From: Thermoleophilia bacterium SCSIO 60948
GTDB taxonomy: Bacteria > Actinomycetota > Thermoleophilia > Solirubrobacterales > 70-9
Length of the DNA stretch: 64,000 nt
Reading direction: 5' to 3'
Assembly: GCA_021496505.1 (NCBI GenBank)
Contig: CP053031.1
Coordinates: 2,906,001 to 2,970,000 of the forward strand
The notes beneath the pieces were generated by a model, which was given only the letters and a program-made list of their open reading frames with translations, was not told the origin of the DNA and made no database searches. The position numbers and the translations under genes were made by a program. Below, piece after piece: positions 17,902 through 26,400 of the stretch (position 1 is its first letter; each line of letters opens with the position of its first letter).

Positions 17902-18599
17902 CCGATCAGCCGCCCGTCCTCGAGCGAGAGGACCCGATCGGCGATCGCGGCCGCCTCGGGATCGTGCGTCGCCATCAGGACCGAGCGATCGCCGCCCGCG
18001 ATCCTGCGCAGCGAGTCGAGCACCACGCGCCCGGAGGCCGAGTCGAGGTTGCCGGTCGGCTCGTCGGCCAGCAGCAGCGGTGGCTCGTTGACGAGCGCCC
18101 TGGCGATCGCGATCCGCTGTTGCTCACCGCCCGACAGCGTGTGCGGCAGCCGCTCGGCGGCGGCGCCGACGGCGAAGCGCTCGAGCAGCTCGCGACCGCG
18201 GCCCTCGGCCGCGGCGCCGTTCAGCCGGGCCGGCAGCAGGACGTTCTCGACACCGGTCAGCTCCGGGATCAGGTGGAAGAACTGGAACACGAAGCCGACG
18301 ACCTCGCGCCGGTAGCGGGTCAGCTCACGCTCGCCGAGGCGATCGACCCGGACCCCGGCGACCTCGATCCGGCCGGAGTCGGCACGGTCGATCCCCCCGA
18401 GCAGGTTGAGCAGCGTCGACTTGCCCGACCCCGAGCGCCCGAGGATGCAGACGAGCTCGCCGCGACGGAGGTCGATCGCAGCCTCGTCGAGCACGCGGCG
18501 CGCGGCGCGGCCGCTGCCGAAGTGCTTCACGACCCCACGCGCGGACGCGAGGGTCCCGGCCGTGCCGCTCGCGGCCCTCGCTGCGTGTTGCGCCTCCAA
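17898..18599 (-). CDS. ABC transporter ATP-binding protein, LolD/MacB type
   Basis: A 233-residue ATPase with Walker A GRSGSGKST, Q-loop FVFQFFHLIPELT, signature LSGGEQQR, Walker B LLLADEPTGNLD and the switch His in THDPEA. The ADEPTGNLD and FHLIPELT wording is characteristic of ATPases that serve FtsX-type permeases, in agreement with the following gene. The start is the least certain part. The TTG used here has GGGGGAG almost touching it, so initiation could be slightly further in. It is the first gene of the operon with the permease and the phosphoesterase. It energises the complex from the cytoplasmic side. Confidence 0.9.
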   Translation of the reverse strand: MEAQHAARAASGTAGTLASARGVVKHFGSGRAARRVLDEAAIDLRRGELVCILGRSGSGKSTLLNLLGGIDRADSGRIEVAGVRVDRLGERELTRYRREVVGFVFQFFHLIPELTGVENVLLPARLNGAAAEGRGRELLERFAVGAAAERLPHTLSGGEQQRIAIARALVNEPPLLLADEPTGNLDSASGRVVLDSLRRIAGGDRSVLMATHDPEAAAIADRVLSLEDGRLIG

Positions 18600-18659
18600 G
18601 CTCCCCCACAGTCTGGCGACCGAGGTTCTCGGCCTGGTTAAGGGAGACGGGAGGAGAGT

Positions 18660-18696
18660 GGACCGCGGCCGCCGCCCTGCTCGGCGACCGCGGTCC
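18660..18696 (-). terminator. GC-rich hairpin, probable terminator of the zinc-ribbon gene
   Basis: Perfect 9-base arms (GGACCGCGG and CCGCGGTCC) enclose a loop that can pair further. On the minus strand the hairpin starts about 46 bases after the stop at 18742 and is followed by a pyrimidine-rich run (CTCTCCTCCC). GGAGGAGAG occurs on both flanks. No clean T-tract is present. Confidence 0.45.
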
Positions 18697-18741
18697 GGAG
18701 GAGAGATGAGAGGCGAGAACTTCGCCCGAACTGATTCGCCG

Positions 18742-18963
18742 CTAGGCGAGGAGCGCAGCCCGTGTGATCACCGCCGCCCCGAGGGAACGGCCGCAATCGG
18801 AGCACTGGGTCATCCGGCTCCACGACGTATGCGTGGCACCGCACGAGCACCCGTATCGGCGCTCGAGCCCCGCGAGGCGTCTGGCCTCGCGGACGACGAC
18901 ACCGGAGTCATTGAGGGTTCGTCCGGTGTGCGAGATCGAGCCTGCGTCCATGAACGTCATCAT
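18742..18963 (-). CDS. small zinc-ribbon-like hypothetical protein
   Basis: A 73-residue open frame whose C-terminal half has a C-x-C-x11-C-x2-C pattern (YGCSCGATH ... MTQCSDCGRS) resembling a treble-clef or zinc-ribbon knuckle. The N-terminal half is basic and helical (VVREARRLAGLERRY). I do not recognise the family. Three in-frame Met codons (residues 1, 2 and 5) are possible starts, and none has an evident ribosome-binding site. Support comes from the Cys pattern, GC-rich third positions and a strong hairpin just downstream. The opposite-strand open frames here look random. It lies alone between a leftward ABC operon and a rightward membrane-protein gene, and may be a small nucleic-acid-binding or regulatory protein, which is not established. 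Confidence 0.45.
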   Translation of the reverse strand: MMTFMDAGSISHTGRTLNDSGVVVREARRLAGLERRYGCSCGATHTSWSRMTQCSDCGRSLGAAVITRAALLA

Positions 18964-19069
18964 CGCGACGCCAACACGGCGCGACCTTGGACGCCGGTCG
19001 AAGCTTTCGAGCGCCGCGTTGTCCGAGCGGTCGTGGACGGCCCGTCGTAGGTCGAACGCCCGGCACCGC

Positions 19070-19083
19070 TATAGATCGCCTCG
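19070..19083 (+). promoter_or_regulatory. leaderless-type -10 element for the DUF3817-like gene
   Basis: TATAGAT is followed by seven bases and the GTG at 19084. There is no ribosome-binding site, so the transcript probably begins at or very near the start codon. Confidence 0.5.
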
Positions 19084-19494
19084 GTGAGCACGCGATCGGA
19101 TCAGGAAGAGGGGACGCTCGCCCGGGCCGAGGACATGCTGCTCGAGGCGGAGCCGGGGCCGCTCTACCCCTGGGTACGGCGCGCCTCCTACATCGAGGCA
19201 CTCCTGTTCATCGGGCTGCTCGTCTTCTGGCTGGTCCCGGGCTACCCGGACGCGACGTTCGCGTTCGGCCTCGCGCACGGAATCGGCTACCTGATCCTGC
19301 TCAGCCTGATCTGGGTCGCGTTCCTGCGCCGCCAGGTCCCCCTGTGGCTTCTGGCCGCGACCGCTACGCCGCTCGGTCCGTTCGGCTCCGTCGTCGGGAT
19401 CGTCCTCTGGGACCGGAGCCGGGCGCGTGCGGCGGACACCTCGAGAGAAAGGAGGGGCGGACCGCGAAGGGGGTCGACACGGCCCGCCCCATGA
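19084..19494 (+). CDS. DUF3817-like small integral membrane protein
   Basis: A 136-residue protein with a short charged N-terminus, then three hydrophobic helices at about 34-53, 59-79 and 86-110, and a basic, disordered tail. The RRASYIEALLFIGLLVFWL, GLAHGIGYLILL and GPFGSVVGIVLWDR segments match the general pattern of actinobacterial DUF3817 proteins (an E in helix 1, GxxHG before helix 2, a G/P-rich third helix). The molecular function of that family is unknown to me. The GTG start is favoured by the TATAGAT box seven bases upstream. It is transcribed alone, and about 177 bases without a gene separate it from the converging aconitase gene. Confidence 0.7.
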   Translation: MSTRSDQEEGTLARAEDMLLEAEPGPLYPWVRRASYIEALLFIGLLVFWLVPGYPDATFAFGLAHGIGYLILLSLIWVAFLRRQVPLWLLAATATPLGPFGSVVGIVLWDRSRARAADTSRERRGGPRRGSTRPAP

Positions 19495-19671
19495 ACTCGT
19501 TCCCGCTTTTACCCAACCGCTCTCGAATGCACGAAAGAGATTGCGCGGAACCCGATCGTATCGATTGCAGACAGTGTGTCGGCCTGTCAAACGCGCTTAA
19601 CTAAGCCACTCCGACCGATCGATGGGCCGGCCTTGGTCCGATCGACCCCGAGGTCTGGGGGAGACCGATCC

Positions 19672-22461
19672 TCAGCGCAGATCACGAAGGACCCGCTGCA
19701 GGATCCCCCCGTTCTGGAAGTAGTTGACCTCGTTCGGCGTGTCGAGCCGGACCTGCGCGGTGAACTTCGTCTCCTCGCCGTCCTCGGAGGTCGCCGTGAC
19801 CTCGACCTCCTTGGCCTCGCCGTCCTCGAGATCGCCGACCGTGATCGTCTCCGACCCATCGAGCCCGAGGTCCGACACGCTCTCGGGGAGCTGCAACGGC
19901 AGGACGCCCATGCCGATCAGATTCGAGCGATGGATCCGCTCGAAGCTCTCGGCGAGGACCGCGCGGACGCCGAGCAGCTTCGTGCCCTTCGCCGCCCAGT
20001 CGCGCGATGAGCCCGACCCGTACTCCTTGCCGGCGAGGACGACGAGCGGGGTGTCCTCCTCGGCATAGTGCATGGCGGCCTCGTAGATCGTCGTCTCCTC
20101 GCCGTCGGGGAAGATCTTCGTGAAGCCACCCTCCTTGTCGACCAGCGAGTTGCGAAGCCGGACGTTCGCGAACGTGCCGCGGATCATCACCTCGTGATTG
20201 CCGCGACGCGATCCGTAGGAGTTGAAGTCGCGCGGCTCGACGCCGTTCTCCTGCAGCCATTCGCCCGCCGGGCTCGACTTCTTGATCGCGCCGGCCGGTG
20301 AGATGTGGTCGGTCGTGACCGAGTCGCCGAGCACCGCCAGGACACGGGCGCCATCGATCGGTTCGATCTCCGACGGCTCCGCCTCCATCCCCTCGAAGAA
20401 CGACGGGCGACGGACGTAGGTCGAGTCGGGCCACGTGTAGCGGTCGCCCTCGGGGGTGTCGAGCTCGCGCCAGCGGTCGTCACCCGAGAACACGTCCTCG
20501 TAGCCCTTCTTGAACATGTCGGCGCGGACCGCCTCACTGACGACCTCACGGATCTCCTCGCTCGACGGCCAGAGGTCCGAGAGGTAGACCGGCTCGCCGT
20601 CGGAGTCCTCGCCGAGCGGCTCGGAGTCGAGATCGACGTCCATCCGGCCGGCGAGCGCGTAGGCGACGACGAGCGGCGGCGAGGCGAGGTAGTTGTTTCG
20701 CACGTCGGGGTTGATCCGGCCCTCGAAGTTGCGGTTGCCCGACAGGACGGAGCAGACGACCAGGTCGTTCTCGGCGACCGCCTCTGAGATCTCCTCCGGC
20801 AGCGGGCCCGAGTTGCCGATGCAGGTCGTGCAGCCGTAGCCGACGAGGTCGAAGTCGAGCTCGTTGAGATATTCGTCGAGCCCGGAGCGCTCGAGGTACT
20901 CGGTCACGATCGTCGAGCCCGGCGCCAGCGAGGTCTTCACCCAGGGCTTGCGCTTCAGGCCGCGCTCGACAGCCTTCTTCGCGAGCAGCCCGGCGCCGAT
21001 CATGACCGACGGGTTCGAGGTGTTCGTGCAGCTCGTGATCGCCGCGATCACGACACGGCCGTGGTCGAGCTCGAACGTCTCGCCGTCCCACTCGACCTCG
21101 ACCGGGTTGGCGGTGCGCTCCTCGACGGCCGTGACGCTCGTCCCGTGCTCGGCAGGCTTGCCCGCCTCGCTCGAGCGGTCGTCAGCCGGTGGGTCGGAGG
21201 CCGGGAAGGTCTCCTCGTTTGCCTCGTCGCGCCCGTTGCCGAGCGCCTTCGCGGCGTCGGCGTCGTGGTCCTCGAGGTCGGTCAGGAACGCGGCCTTCGC
21301 CTCCGAGAGCGCGATCCGGTCCTGCGGGCGCTTCGGGCCGGCGATCGACGGCACGACCTCGGAGAGGTCGAGCTCGAGCGTGTCGGAGAACGTCGGGTCC
21401 TCGGAGTCCTCGTCGTGGAACATCCCCTGCTCGCGGGCGTAGGCGTCGACGAGCTCGATCTGCTCGGTCGGCCGCCCGGTCAGCTCGAGGTAGCTCAGCG
21501 TCTCCTTGTCGACGGGGAAGATCGCGCACGTCGAGCCGAACTCCGGCGACATGTTGCCGATCGTCGCGCGATCGGCGAGACCGAGCCCCTGCAGGCCCGG
21601 GCCGAAGAACTCGACGAACTTCGAGACGACGCCCTTCTCGCGCAGCATCTCGGTGACGGTGAGGACGAGGTCGGTGGCCGTCGCGCCCTCGCGCAGCTCT
21701 CCGTCGAGCTTGAAGCCGATTACCTGCGGCAGCAGCATCGAGATCGGCTGGCCGAGCATCGCGGCCTCGGCCTCGATCCCGCCGACACCCCAGCCGAGGA
21801 CGCCGAGCCCGTTGATCATCGTCGTGTGGGAGTCGGTGCCGACGAGCGTGTCGGGGTAGGCGGCGCGACCGCCATCCTCGGTCTCGCCCGAGAAGACGAC
21901 CTGGCCGAGATGCTCGAGGTTGACCTGGTGGCAGATGCCGGTCGCGGGCGGGACGACGCGGAAGTTGTCGAAGGCCTGCTGGCCCCAGCGCAGGAAGCCG
22001 TAGCGCTCGCCGTTTCGCTCGTAGTCGCGATCGGCGTTGACCGCGAAGGCGCGCTCGTTGCCGAACGCGTCGACCTGCACGGAGTGGTCGATGACGAGGT
22101 CGACAGGGACGAGCGGGTTGATCTTCGACGGCTCCGAGCCGAGCTCGTCCATCGCGTCGCGCATCGCGGCGAGGTCGACGATCGCCGGGACCCCGGTGAA
22201 GTCCTGCATCAGGACGCGGGCCGGCTGGAAGGGAATCTCGTCGGAGGGCTCGGCGTTGGCGTCCCAACGCGCGATCGTCTCGACGTGCTCGCTCGTGACC
22301 GACTCGCCGTCCTCGAGGCGCAGGACGTTCTCGAGCAGGACCTTGATCGAGTAGGGCAGCCTGGCGACGTCGAACTTCTGCTGCAGCGCATCGAGGCGGT
22401 GGATCTCGTAGCTCTCCCCGCCCACCTCGAGCGTGTCCCTGGCGCCGAAGCTGTCCGTCAT
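19672..22461 (-). CDS. acnA: aconitate hydratase, AcnA type
   Basis: Interconverts citrate and isocitrate through cis-aconitate in the TCA cycle. The 929-residue length is right for AcnA/IRP1-type aconitase. The [4Fe-4S] ligands are visible in [13 protein letters not shown] and [13 protein letters not shown]. Other conserved blocks include [27 protein letters not shown], the swivel-domain [27 protein letters not shown] and [16 protein letters not shown]. Before the first cysteine motif is a low-complexity acidic insertion of roughly 60 residues containing [12 protein letters not shown], a short motif I associate with many actinobacterial proteins. The ATG is preceded by GTGAGATCGGG, a weak ribosome-binding site. 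It stands alone, although the SDR gene lies upstream on the same strand with a 131-base gap. Confidence 0.97.
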   Translation of the reverse strand: MTDSFGARDTLEVGGESYEIHRLDALQQKFDVARLPYSIKVLLENVLRLEDGESVTSEHVETIARWDANAEPSDEIPFQPARVLMQDFTGVPAIVDLAAMRDAMDELGSEPSKINPLVPVDLVIDHSVQVDAFGNERAFAVNADRDYERNGERYGFLRWGQQAFDNFRVVPPATGICHQVNLEHLGQVVFSGETEDGGRAAYPDTLVGTDSHTTMINGLGVLGWGVGGIEAEAAMLGQPISMLLPQVIGFKLDGELREGATATDLVLTVTEMLREKGVVSKFVEFFGPGLQGLGLADRATIGNMSPEFGSTCAIFPVDKETLSYLELTGRPTEQIELVDAYAREQGMFHDEDSEDPTFSDTLELDLSEVVPSIAGPKRPQDRIALSEAKAAFLTDLEDHDADAAKALGNGRDEANEETFPASDPPADDRSSEAGKPAEHGTSVTAVEERTANPVEVEWDGETFELDHGRVVIAAITSCTNTSNPSVMIGAGLLAKKAVERGLKRKPWVKTSLAPGSTIVTEYLERSGLDEYLNELDFDLVGYGCTTCIGNSGPLPEEISEAVAENDLVVCSVLSGNRNFEGRINPDVRNNYLASPPLVVAYALAGRMDVDLDSEPLGEDSDGEPVYLSDLWPSSEEIREVVSEAVRADMFKKGYEDVFSGDDRWRELDTPEGDRYTWPDSTYVRRPSFFEGMEAEPSEIEPIDGARVLAVLGDSVTTDHISPAGAIKKSSPAGEWLQENGVEPRDFNSYGSRRGNHEVMIRGTFANVRLRNSLVDKEGGFTKIFPDGEETTIYEAAMHYAEEDTPLVVLAGKEYGSGSSRDWAAKGTKLLGVRAVLAESFERIHRSNLIGMGVLPLQLPESVSDLGLDGSETITVGDLEDGEAKEVEVTATSEDGEETKFTAQVRLDTPNEVNYFQNGGILQRVLRDLR

Positions 22462-22592
22462 CCCGATCTCACTTTCGTTTCCGTGCTTGCGGTCCGCCGG
22501 CGGCGATCCGCGTGGTGTCCCGAAACGTTCGCCGTCTCACCGTCGGCCCGTCAGTCTCCTACCCAGCGAGGGGCGGCGCGATCAGCCCGCGT

Positions 22593-23393
22593 TCAAGGAC
22601 CGCCGCGCGCCTGTCCCGCGGCCACCCGCTCGGCGAGCGCGGTCGCGGCCTTGCGGGTGAAACGAGCGGAGAGCCGCGGATAGCGGTGCGCGAACGCGGC
22701 CCCGATCCGCTGGCGGAGCGGGGCGACCTCGATCTCCGCGACATCGGCGGCGATCGCGCGGACGACGGCGGCCCCGACCTGCTCGGGCGTGGCGGTGCCG
22801 ACGTAGAACGGCGCCCTGGCGCCGGAGGCGTGGAACATGCCGGCGTCGCGGACGAAGCCGGGAGCGACGATCGAGACACCGACGCCGGACCCGTGGAGCT
22901 CCTCGCGAAGCGACATGCAGAACCCGCGCAGACCGAACTTCGTCGCGCAGTACATGCCGGCGAGCGGCGGCGCGAACTTGTCGTTGAGCGAGGTGACGGC
23001 GACGATCTGGCCGCGCCGGCGCTCGCGCATCGCCGGAAGCGCCGCGGCGAAGAGACGGATCGGGGCCTCGAGGTTGACCCGGGTCGTCAGCTCGATCCGC
23101 GCCGGATCGAACTCCTCGATCCGGCCCGAGCCCGAGACCCCGGCGTTGGCGACGACCGCGTCGAGCTCACCCGCGCGTTCGGCCAGCGCCTCCGCGGCGC
23201 CGGGCTCGCCGAGGTCTGCGACGAGCGTCTCGTGGCCCTCCCCGGGCAGCCGCTCGGCGAGCACGGCGAGCGACTCGGGGCTCCGCGAACTCAGCACGAG
23301 CCGTGCGCCGCGCTCCGCGAGCGCCGTCGCGATCGCCCCTCCGAGGCCGCCCGTCGCCCCCGTCACCAGGACTCTCGATCCGCGCAGTTCCAT
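22593..23393 (-). CDS. short-chain dehydrogenase/reductase
   Basis: A 266-residue classical SDR with the nucleotide-binding TGATGGLGGAIA near the N-terminus, a NAGVSGSG block near 90, the catalytic Ser in VTSLND and the YCATK Tyr/Lys pair near 145. Position 35-37 reads SRS, favouring NADPH over NADH by family experience. The extra C-terminal 60 residues (VAPLRQRIGAAFAHRYPRL) resemble membrane-associated SDRs of the DltE or acyl-reductase kind that act on lipid substrates. The substrate cannot be named. It is divergent from the riboswitch-controlled NlpC/P60 gene and precedes acnA on the same strand. Confidence 0.88.
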   Translation of the reverse strand: MELRGSRVLVTGATGGLGGAIATALAERGARLVLSSRSPESLAVLAERLPGEGHETLVADLGEPGAAEALAERAGELDAVVANAGVSGSGRIEEFDPARIELTTRVNLEAPIRLFAAALPAMRERRRGQIVAVTSLNDKFAPPLAGMYCATKFGLRGFCMSLREELHGSGVGVSIVAPGFVRDAGMFHASGARAPFYVGTATPEQVGAAVVRAIAADVAEIEVAPLRQRIGAAFAHRYPRLSARFTRKAATALAERVAAGQARGGP

Positions 23394-23520
23394 CGCGCGC
23401 CAAGCTAGCGGCGGCGGTCCGCCGGCGTCGCGTGATCGGCCTCACAGGTGCCGGATCTCGCGCTGCGCGTAGCGAAATCGTGCGAGCTTCGCGCTCTGCG
23501 AGTGAAATGTGAGCAGGTCT

Positions 23521-23549
23521 TTGCAAGACGCCATCGAAACGTGTATCTT
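23521..23549 (+). promoter_or_regulatory. sigma-70-like promoter for the riboswitch/NlpC transcript
   Basis: TTGCAA, a 17-base spacer, then TATCTT. A start near 23556 would place the riboswitch aptamer about 15 bases into the transcript. This stretch is AT-richer than its surroundings. Confidence 0.6.
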
Positions 23550-23571
23550 GCCGCCACCCTGCAAATTGGTA

Positions 23572-23696
23572 TGCCGAGTTCTCGGCCGCTCTCAGGACGG
23601 TCGAGGAACGGGGGAACCACTCGTCGGGGCGAGTCCGCGTGATTACGCGGAGGCGCGATCTCCTTTGCGCTAGCCCGTCAGCTAACCCCGTAGGCA
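23572..23696 (+). ncRNA. c-di-AMP riboswitch (ydaO/yuaA class)
   Basis: Three conserved blocks of the ydaO/yuaA aptamer are present in order: GCCGAGTT at the 5' edge, GGGGGAACCA near 23610, and GTCAGCTAACCCCGTAGGC at 23677-23695, the near-invariant 3' block. Short complementary segments between them (GTCCGCG/CGCGGA, GGCGCGA/TTGCGC) can form the internal helices. The class senses cyclic di-AMP and in actinobacteria commonly sits ahead of cell-wall hydrolase genes. Here it lies directly upstream of a secreted NlpC/P60 protein. The ribosome-binding site AAGGAGA begins five bases after the aptamer, so control of translation or of early termination are both possible. Confidence 0.93.
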
Positions 23697-23714
23697 GTCG
23701 AAGGAGACCGTTAG

Positions 23715-24293
23715 TTGACAGCATCAGACTTCCCGAAGCGCTCGCGTAAGCGTTTCGCGACCCTCACAAGCCTCGTAGCCTGCGCCGCGATCGCGGTCGT
23801 GCCCGCTACGGCCTCCGCCGGTGGCGGCGGCGTCGGAACGGGCGACGACAGCAATCAGACGACCGTCGCCGGCGACACGGCCAAGCTCAAGAACGGCAAG
23901 GCCATTCCGCCTGAGAGCGCCCCGGCCCGCGTCAAGCGCGCGATCCGCGCCGCGAACGACATCCGCAACAAGCCGTACCGGATGGGCGGCGGGCACGGAA
24001 AGTGGAAGGACAGCGGCTACGACTGCTCCGGCGCCGTGTCCTACGCGCTCGGCAAGCCCGGCGCGCGCCTGGTCAAGAGCCCGATGCCGTCCGGTTCGTA
24101 CATGAACTGGAAGAAGCGCGGCAAGGGCAAGTGGATCACGGTCTACGCGAACGAGGGCCACATGTACGCCGTCATCGCCGGCCTGCGCTGGGACACCTCG
24201 CAGACCAAGGGCGACGGCCCCGGCTGGAGCCGCAACCTCCGTGCCGGTAAGGCGAACGGCCCGTTCGAGGTCCGCCACCACCCGAAGTTCTAG
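23715..24293 (+). CDS. secreted NlpC/P60-family cell-wall peptidase
   Basis: A 192-residue exported protein. A signal peptide with basic KRSRKRF, a hydrophobic core at 15-31 and cleavage after ATASA (residue 35) is followed by a glycine/asparagine-rich linker and a C-terminal NlpC/P60-like domain from about 72. The nucleophile is Cys104 in YDCSGAVSYAL and the general base His149 in NEGHMYAVIAGL. A late His in VRHHPKF may complete the triad. Such enzymes cut peptide bonds in peptidoglycan. The domain is small and the protein may need a partner for wall binding. The start is TTG at 23715, fixed by a full AAGGAGA Shine-Dalgarno seven bases upstream. A c-di-AMP riboswitch controls it, and a strong terminator follows, so it is a single-gene unit. 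Confidence 0.9.
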   Translation: MTASDFPKRSRKRFATLTSLVACAAIAVVPATASAGGGGVGTGDDSNQTTVAGDTAKLKNGKAIPPESAPARVKRAIRAANDIRNKPYRMGGGHGKWKDSGYDCSGAVSYALGKPGARLVKSPMPSGSYMNWKKRGKGKWITVYANEGHMYAVIAGLRWDTSQTKGDGPGWSRNLRAGKANGPFEVRHHPKF

Positions 24294-24337
24294 GAGCGAG
24301 CGCGGCACGGCCGCCCTCCAACTCCGCCGACTGAGTG

Positions 24338-24363
24338 AAAGGGCGCCCTCCGGGGCGCCCTTT
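24338..24363 (+). terminator. Rho-independent terminator after the NlpC/P60 gene
   Basis: Perfect 11-base arms, AAAGGGCGCCC and GGGCGCCCTTT, with a four-base loop (TCCG), followed by CTCGTTC. It starts 45 bases after the stop codon and is the clearest intrinsic terminator in the window. Confidence 0.85.
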
Positions 24364-24456
24364 CTCGTTCGGCGGCGAGCTTCAGCGCAACTGATCGGGC
24401 CGCGAAGCGAATCGCATCGGGGGGCGTCGCGGGCCGCGCTTGAATCCACGGCTCCC

Positions 24457-25185
24457 ATGTCGCCGACGACCCGTCAGTCCCTGCGCGCCGGCGCCCGCGC
24501 CGGAATCCCGTTCGCCGTCGCGGGGCTGGTCCTCGCGGCATCGTTCGGCGTCCTCGCGGGCCCGATCATCGGAGTCGTCGCAGCGGTCGTGATGTCCGCG
24601 CTCGTATTCGCGGGCTCGGCCCAGTTCGCCTCCGTCGCGATCCTCGGCGGCGGGGGCGGGGCCCTCGCGGCGATCGTCGCCGGCCTGCTGCTCAACATGC
24701 GCTACCTGCCGATGGGAATCGCCCTGGCTCCGTCGCTTCGCGGTGGGCCGGCGCGCAGGGCCGGCGCGGGACTGCTGATGATCGACGCGTCCTGGGCGAT
24801 GGCCGTGCGACCCGACGGCCGCATGGACCCCGCGTTCATGATCGGAGCGACGCTGCCGTCGCTCCCCTGCTGGATCGCCGGCACCGCGATCGGCGCGCTG
24901 GTCGGCGACGCCATCGGCGACCCCGCGACCTACGGGATCGACGTCATCTTTCCGACCTTCTTCCTCGCCCTGCTGATGTCCGGCGAGGGCTCGGCTCCCG
25001 GCTCGCTCGTCGCGGCGCTGCTCGGCGCGGCGATCGCCCTCGCGCTGCTGCCCTTCGCTCCGCCCGGCGTCCCGATCATCGTCGCCGCCGCGGCCGCCCT
25101 GATCGGTCTGCGCGACCGGGGCAGGGAAGCGATCGGCGGCGCCGATCCGGGCCGCGGACCCGAGCCGCTCGAGGCGCCGCGATGA
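24457..25185 (+). CDS. azlC: AzlC-family branched-chain amino acid exporter, large subunit
   Basis: A 242-residue inner-membrane protein with about seven hydrophobic helices. The FAGSAQFASVAIL, NMRYLPMGIALAPSL and LMIDASWAMA stretches are the conserved signature of AzlC/BrnF. With AzlD it forms a two-component exporter for branched-chain amino acids and analogues. The substrate here is inferred only from family. The ATG at 24457 is chosen because the domain begins there; the upstream open frame runs through the NlpC terminator and is not coding. azlD overlaps its stop by four bases (ATGA). No regulator is adjacent. Confidence 0.92.
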   Translation: MSPTTRQSLRAGARAGIPFAVAGLVLAASFGVLAGPIIGVVAAVVMSALVFAGSAQFASVAILGGGGGALAAIVAGLLLNMRYLPMGIALAPSLRGGPARRAGAGLLMIDASWAMAVRPDGRMDPAFMIGATLPSLPCWIAGTAIGALVGDAIGDPATYGIDVIFPTFFLALLMSGEGSAPGSLVAALLGAAIALALLPFAPPGVPIIVAAAAALIGLRDRGREAIGGADPGRGPEPLEAPR

Positions 25186-25502
25186 GCAGCGCCGTCTGGG
25201 TCACGATCATCGCCCTCGCGGTGACCACGGCGCTGATCCGTGTCAGCGGGCCGATCCTGCTCGGCGGCCGCGAGCTGCCGCCGACCGCCCAACGCGTCGT
25301 CTCGCTCGTCGCCCCGGCTCTGCTCGCGGCGCTGGTCGTCGTCGAGACCCTGGGCCAGGCCGCCGGGTCCGGGCTCCAGCTCGACGAGCGGATCGCGGGG
25401 GTCGGCGTCGCGGCGCTGATCCTCACCTGGCGGCGCAGCGCGCTGTTGCCCGCGGTCGCGGCCGCGGTCGTCACGACCGCCGTGCTGCGGGCCGTGATCT
25501 GA
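25182..25502 (+). CDS. azlD: AzlD-family branched-chain amino acid exporter, small subunit
   Basis: A 106-residue protein with three or four transmembrane helices, beginning immediately with a hydrophobic helix (VWVTIIALAVTTALIRVSGPILLGG), and with the RVVSLVAPALLAALVVVETL segment typical of AzlD/BrnE. Its length is normal for the family. It is translationally coupled to azlC by an ATGA overlap, and the partnership is standard. Confidence 0.9.
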   Translation: MSSAVWVTIIALAVTTALIRVSGPILLGGRELPPTAQRVVSLVAPALLAALVVVETLGQAAGSGLQLDERIAGVGVAALILTWRRSALLPAVAAAVVTTAVLRAVI

Positions 25503-25545
25503 GCCGCCGCCCGAGTCGGCTCGCTCCCTAGAGTCCCCGGCCGCT

Positions 25546-26373
25546 TTGTCGCTGCTCGAAGCCATAGTCCTCGGCCTGCTCCAGGGTCTGACCGAGTTCC
25601 TGCCGATCTCATCGAGCGCCCACCTGCTCGTGTTCCCGGCCCTGTTCGGCTGGGACGATCCGGGGGCGGCGTTCACGGCGGTGACGCAGCTCGGCACCGA
25701 GACGGCCGTGCTCATCTACTTCCGCCACGAGCTCTGGGCGATCGCGACGACCTGGCTCGGATCGCTTCGCGACCCCGAGCTCCGCAGACGGCCGGAGGCG
25801 CGACTCGGCTGGTACATCATCATCGCGACGGTCCCGATCGTGATCCTCGGGCTCACGTTCGAGACCCAGATCGAGAACGGCGCGCGCAACCTCTGGCTCG
25901 TCGGCTCGATGCTGATCGTGTTCGGCCTCGTCCTGCTCTACGCCGATCGCCGCGCGAAGCTCGAGCGCGACATCGACGGCCTGTCGACCCGCGACGGGAT
26001 CCTGATCGGCCTCGCCCAGTGCCTCTCGCTGATCCCCGGCGTCTCGCGGTCGGGCGCGACGATCAGCGCCGGTCTGCTGCTCGGCCTCGACCGCGCCGCC
26101 GCCGCGCGGTTCGCGTTCCTGCTCGCGCTGCCGGCCGTGTTCGGCAGCGGGCTTTACCAGCTGCTCGACATCCTGCGCGGCGAGGAGGCCGTCGGCGAGC
26201 CGATCGCGATGATCGCCCTCGCGACCGTCGTCGCATTCGTCGTCGGCTACGCCGTCATCGCCGGACTGCTGCGCTATCTGCAGAACCACACCCTCGGCGT
26301 CTTCGTCGGCTACCGGATCGCCCTGGGCATCCTCGTCCTCGCGCTCACGGCGGCCGGCGCGATCTCCGTCTGA
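25546..26373 (+). CDS. uppP: undecaprenyl-diphosphatase
   Basis: Dephosphorylates undecaprenyl diphosphate to recycle the lipid carrier for peptidoglycan and other envelope polymers. It is an integral membrane enzyme (BacA/UppP family) that confers bacitracin tolerance when abundant. The 275 residues include both family signatures: LQGLTEFLPISSSAHL near residue 14 and PGVSRSGATISAGLLLGLDR near 165, with about eight transmembrane helices. The start is TTG at 25546; a TAGAGT box lies 11 bases upstream and no ribosome-binding site is evident. The gene converges on the FG-GAP protein gene with 27 bases between stops. Confidence 0.95.
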   Translation: MSLLEAIVLGLLQGLTEFLPISSSAHLLVFPALFGWDDPGAAFTAVTQLGTETAVLIYFRHELWAIATTWLGSLRDPELRRRPEARLGWYIIIATVPIVILGLTFETQIENGARNLWLVGSMLIVFGLVLLYADRRAKLERDIDGLSTRDGILIGLAQCLSLIPGVSRSGATISAGLLLGLDRAAAARFAFLLALPAVFGSGLYQLLDILRGEEAVGEPIAMIALATVVAFVVGYAVIAGLLRYLQNHTLGVFVGYRIALGILVLALTAAGAISV

Positions 26374-26400
26374 GCCGCCGCACGCGGCGACTCGGTCGCC

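Noticed and set aside
18406-19050. Plus-strand open frame of 214 codons with an internal ATG at 18706 just after GGAGGAGAG
   Set aside because: The sequence is Arg/Ala/Pro-rich without recognisable features, overlaps the ABC ATPase gene and includes the hairpin; the ribosome-binding-like sequence is the flank of that hairpin.
19495-19671. Intergenic stretch searched for a tRNA or small RNA
   Set aside because: Only a weak GGTCT/AGACC stem-loop is visible near 19653; no cloverleaf, CCA end or conserved RNA motif.
20800-21170. Acidic low-complexity insertion with [12 protein letters not shown] in aconitase
   Set aside because: It looked like a foreign insertion, but as far as I recall similar FPASDP-containing linkers occur in other actinobacterial aconitases, so it is noted in the gene entry only.
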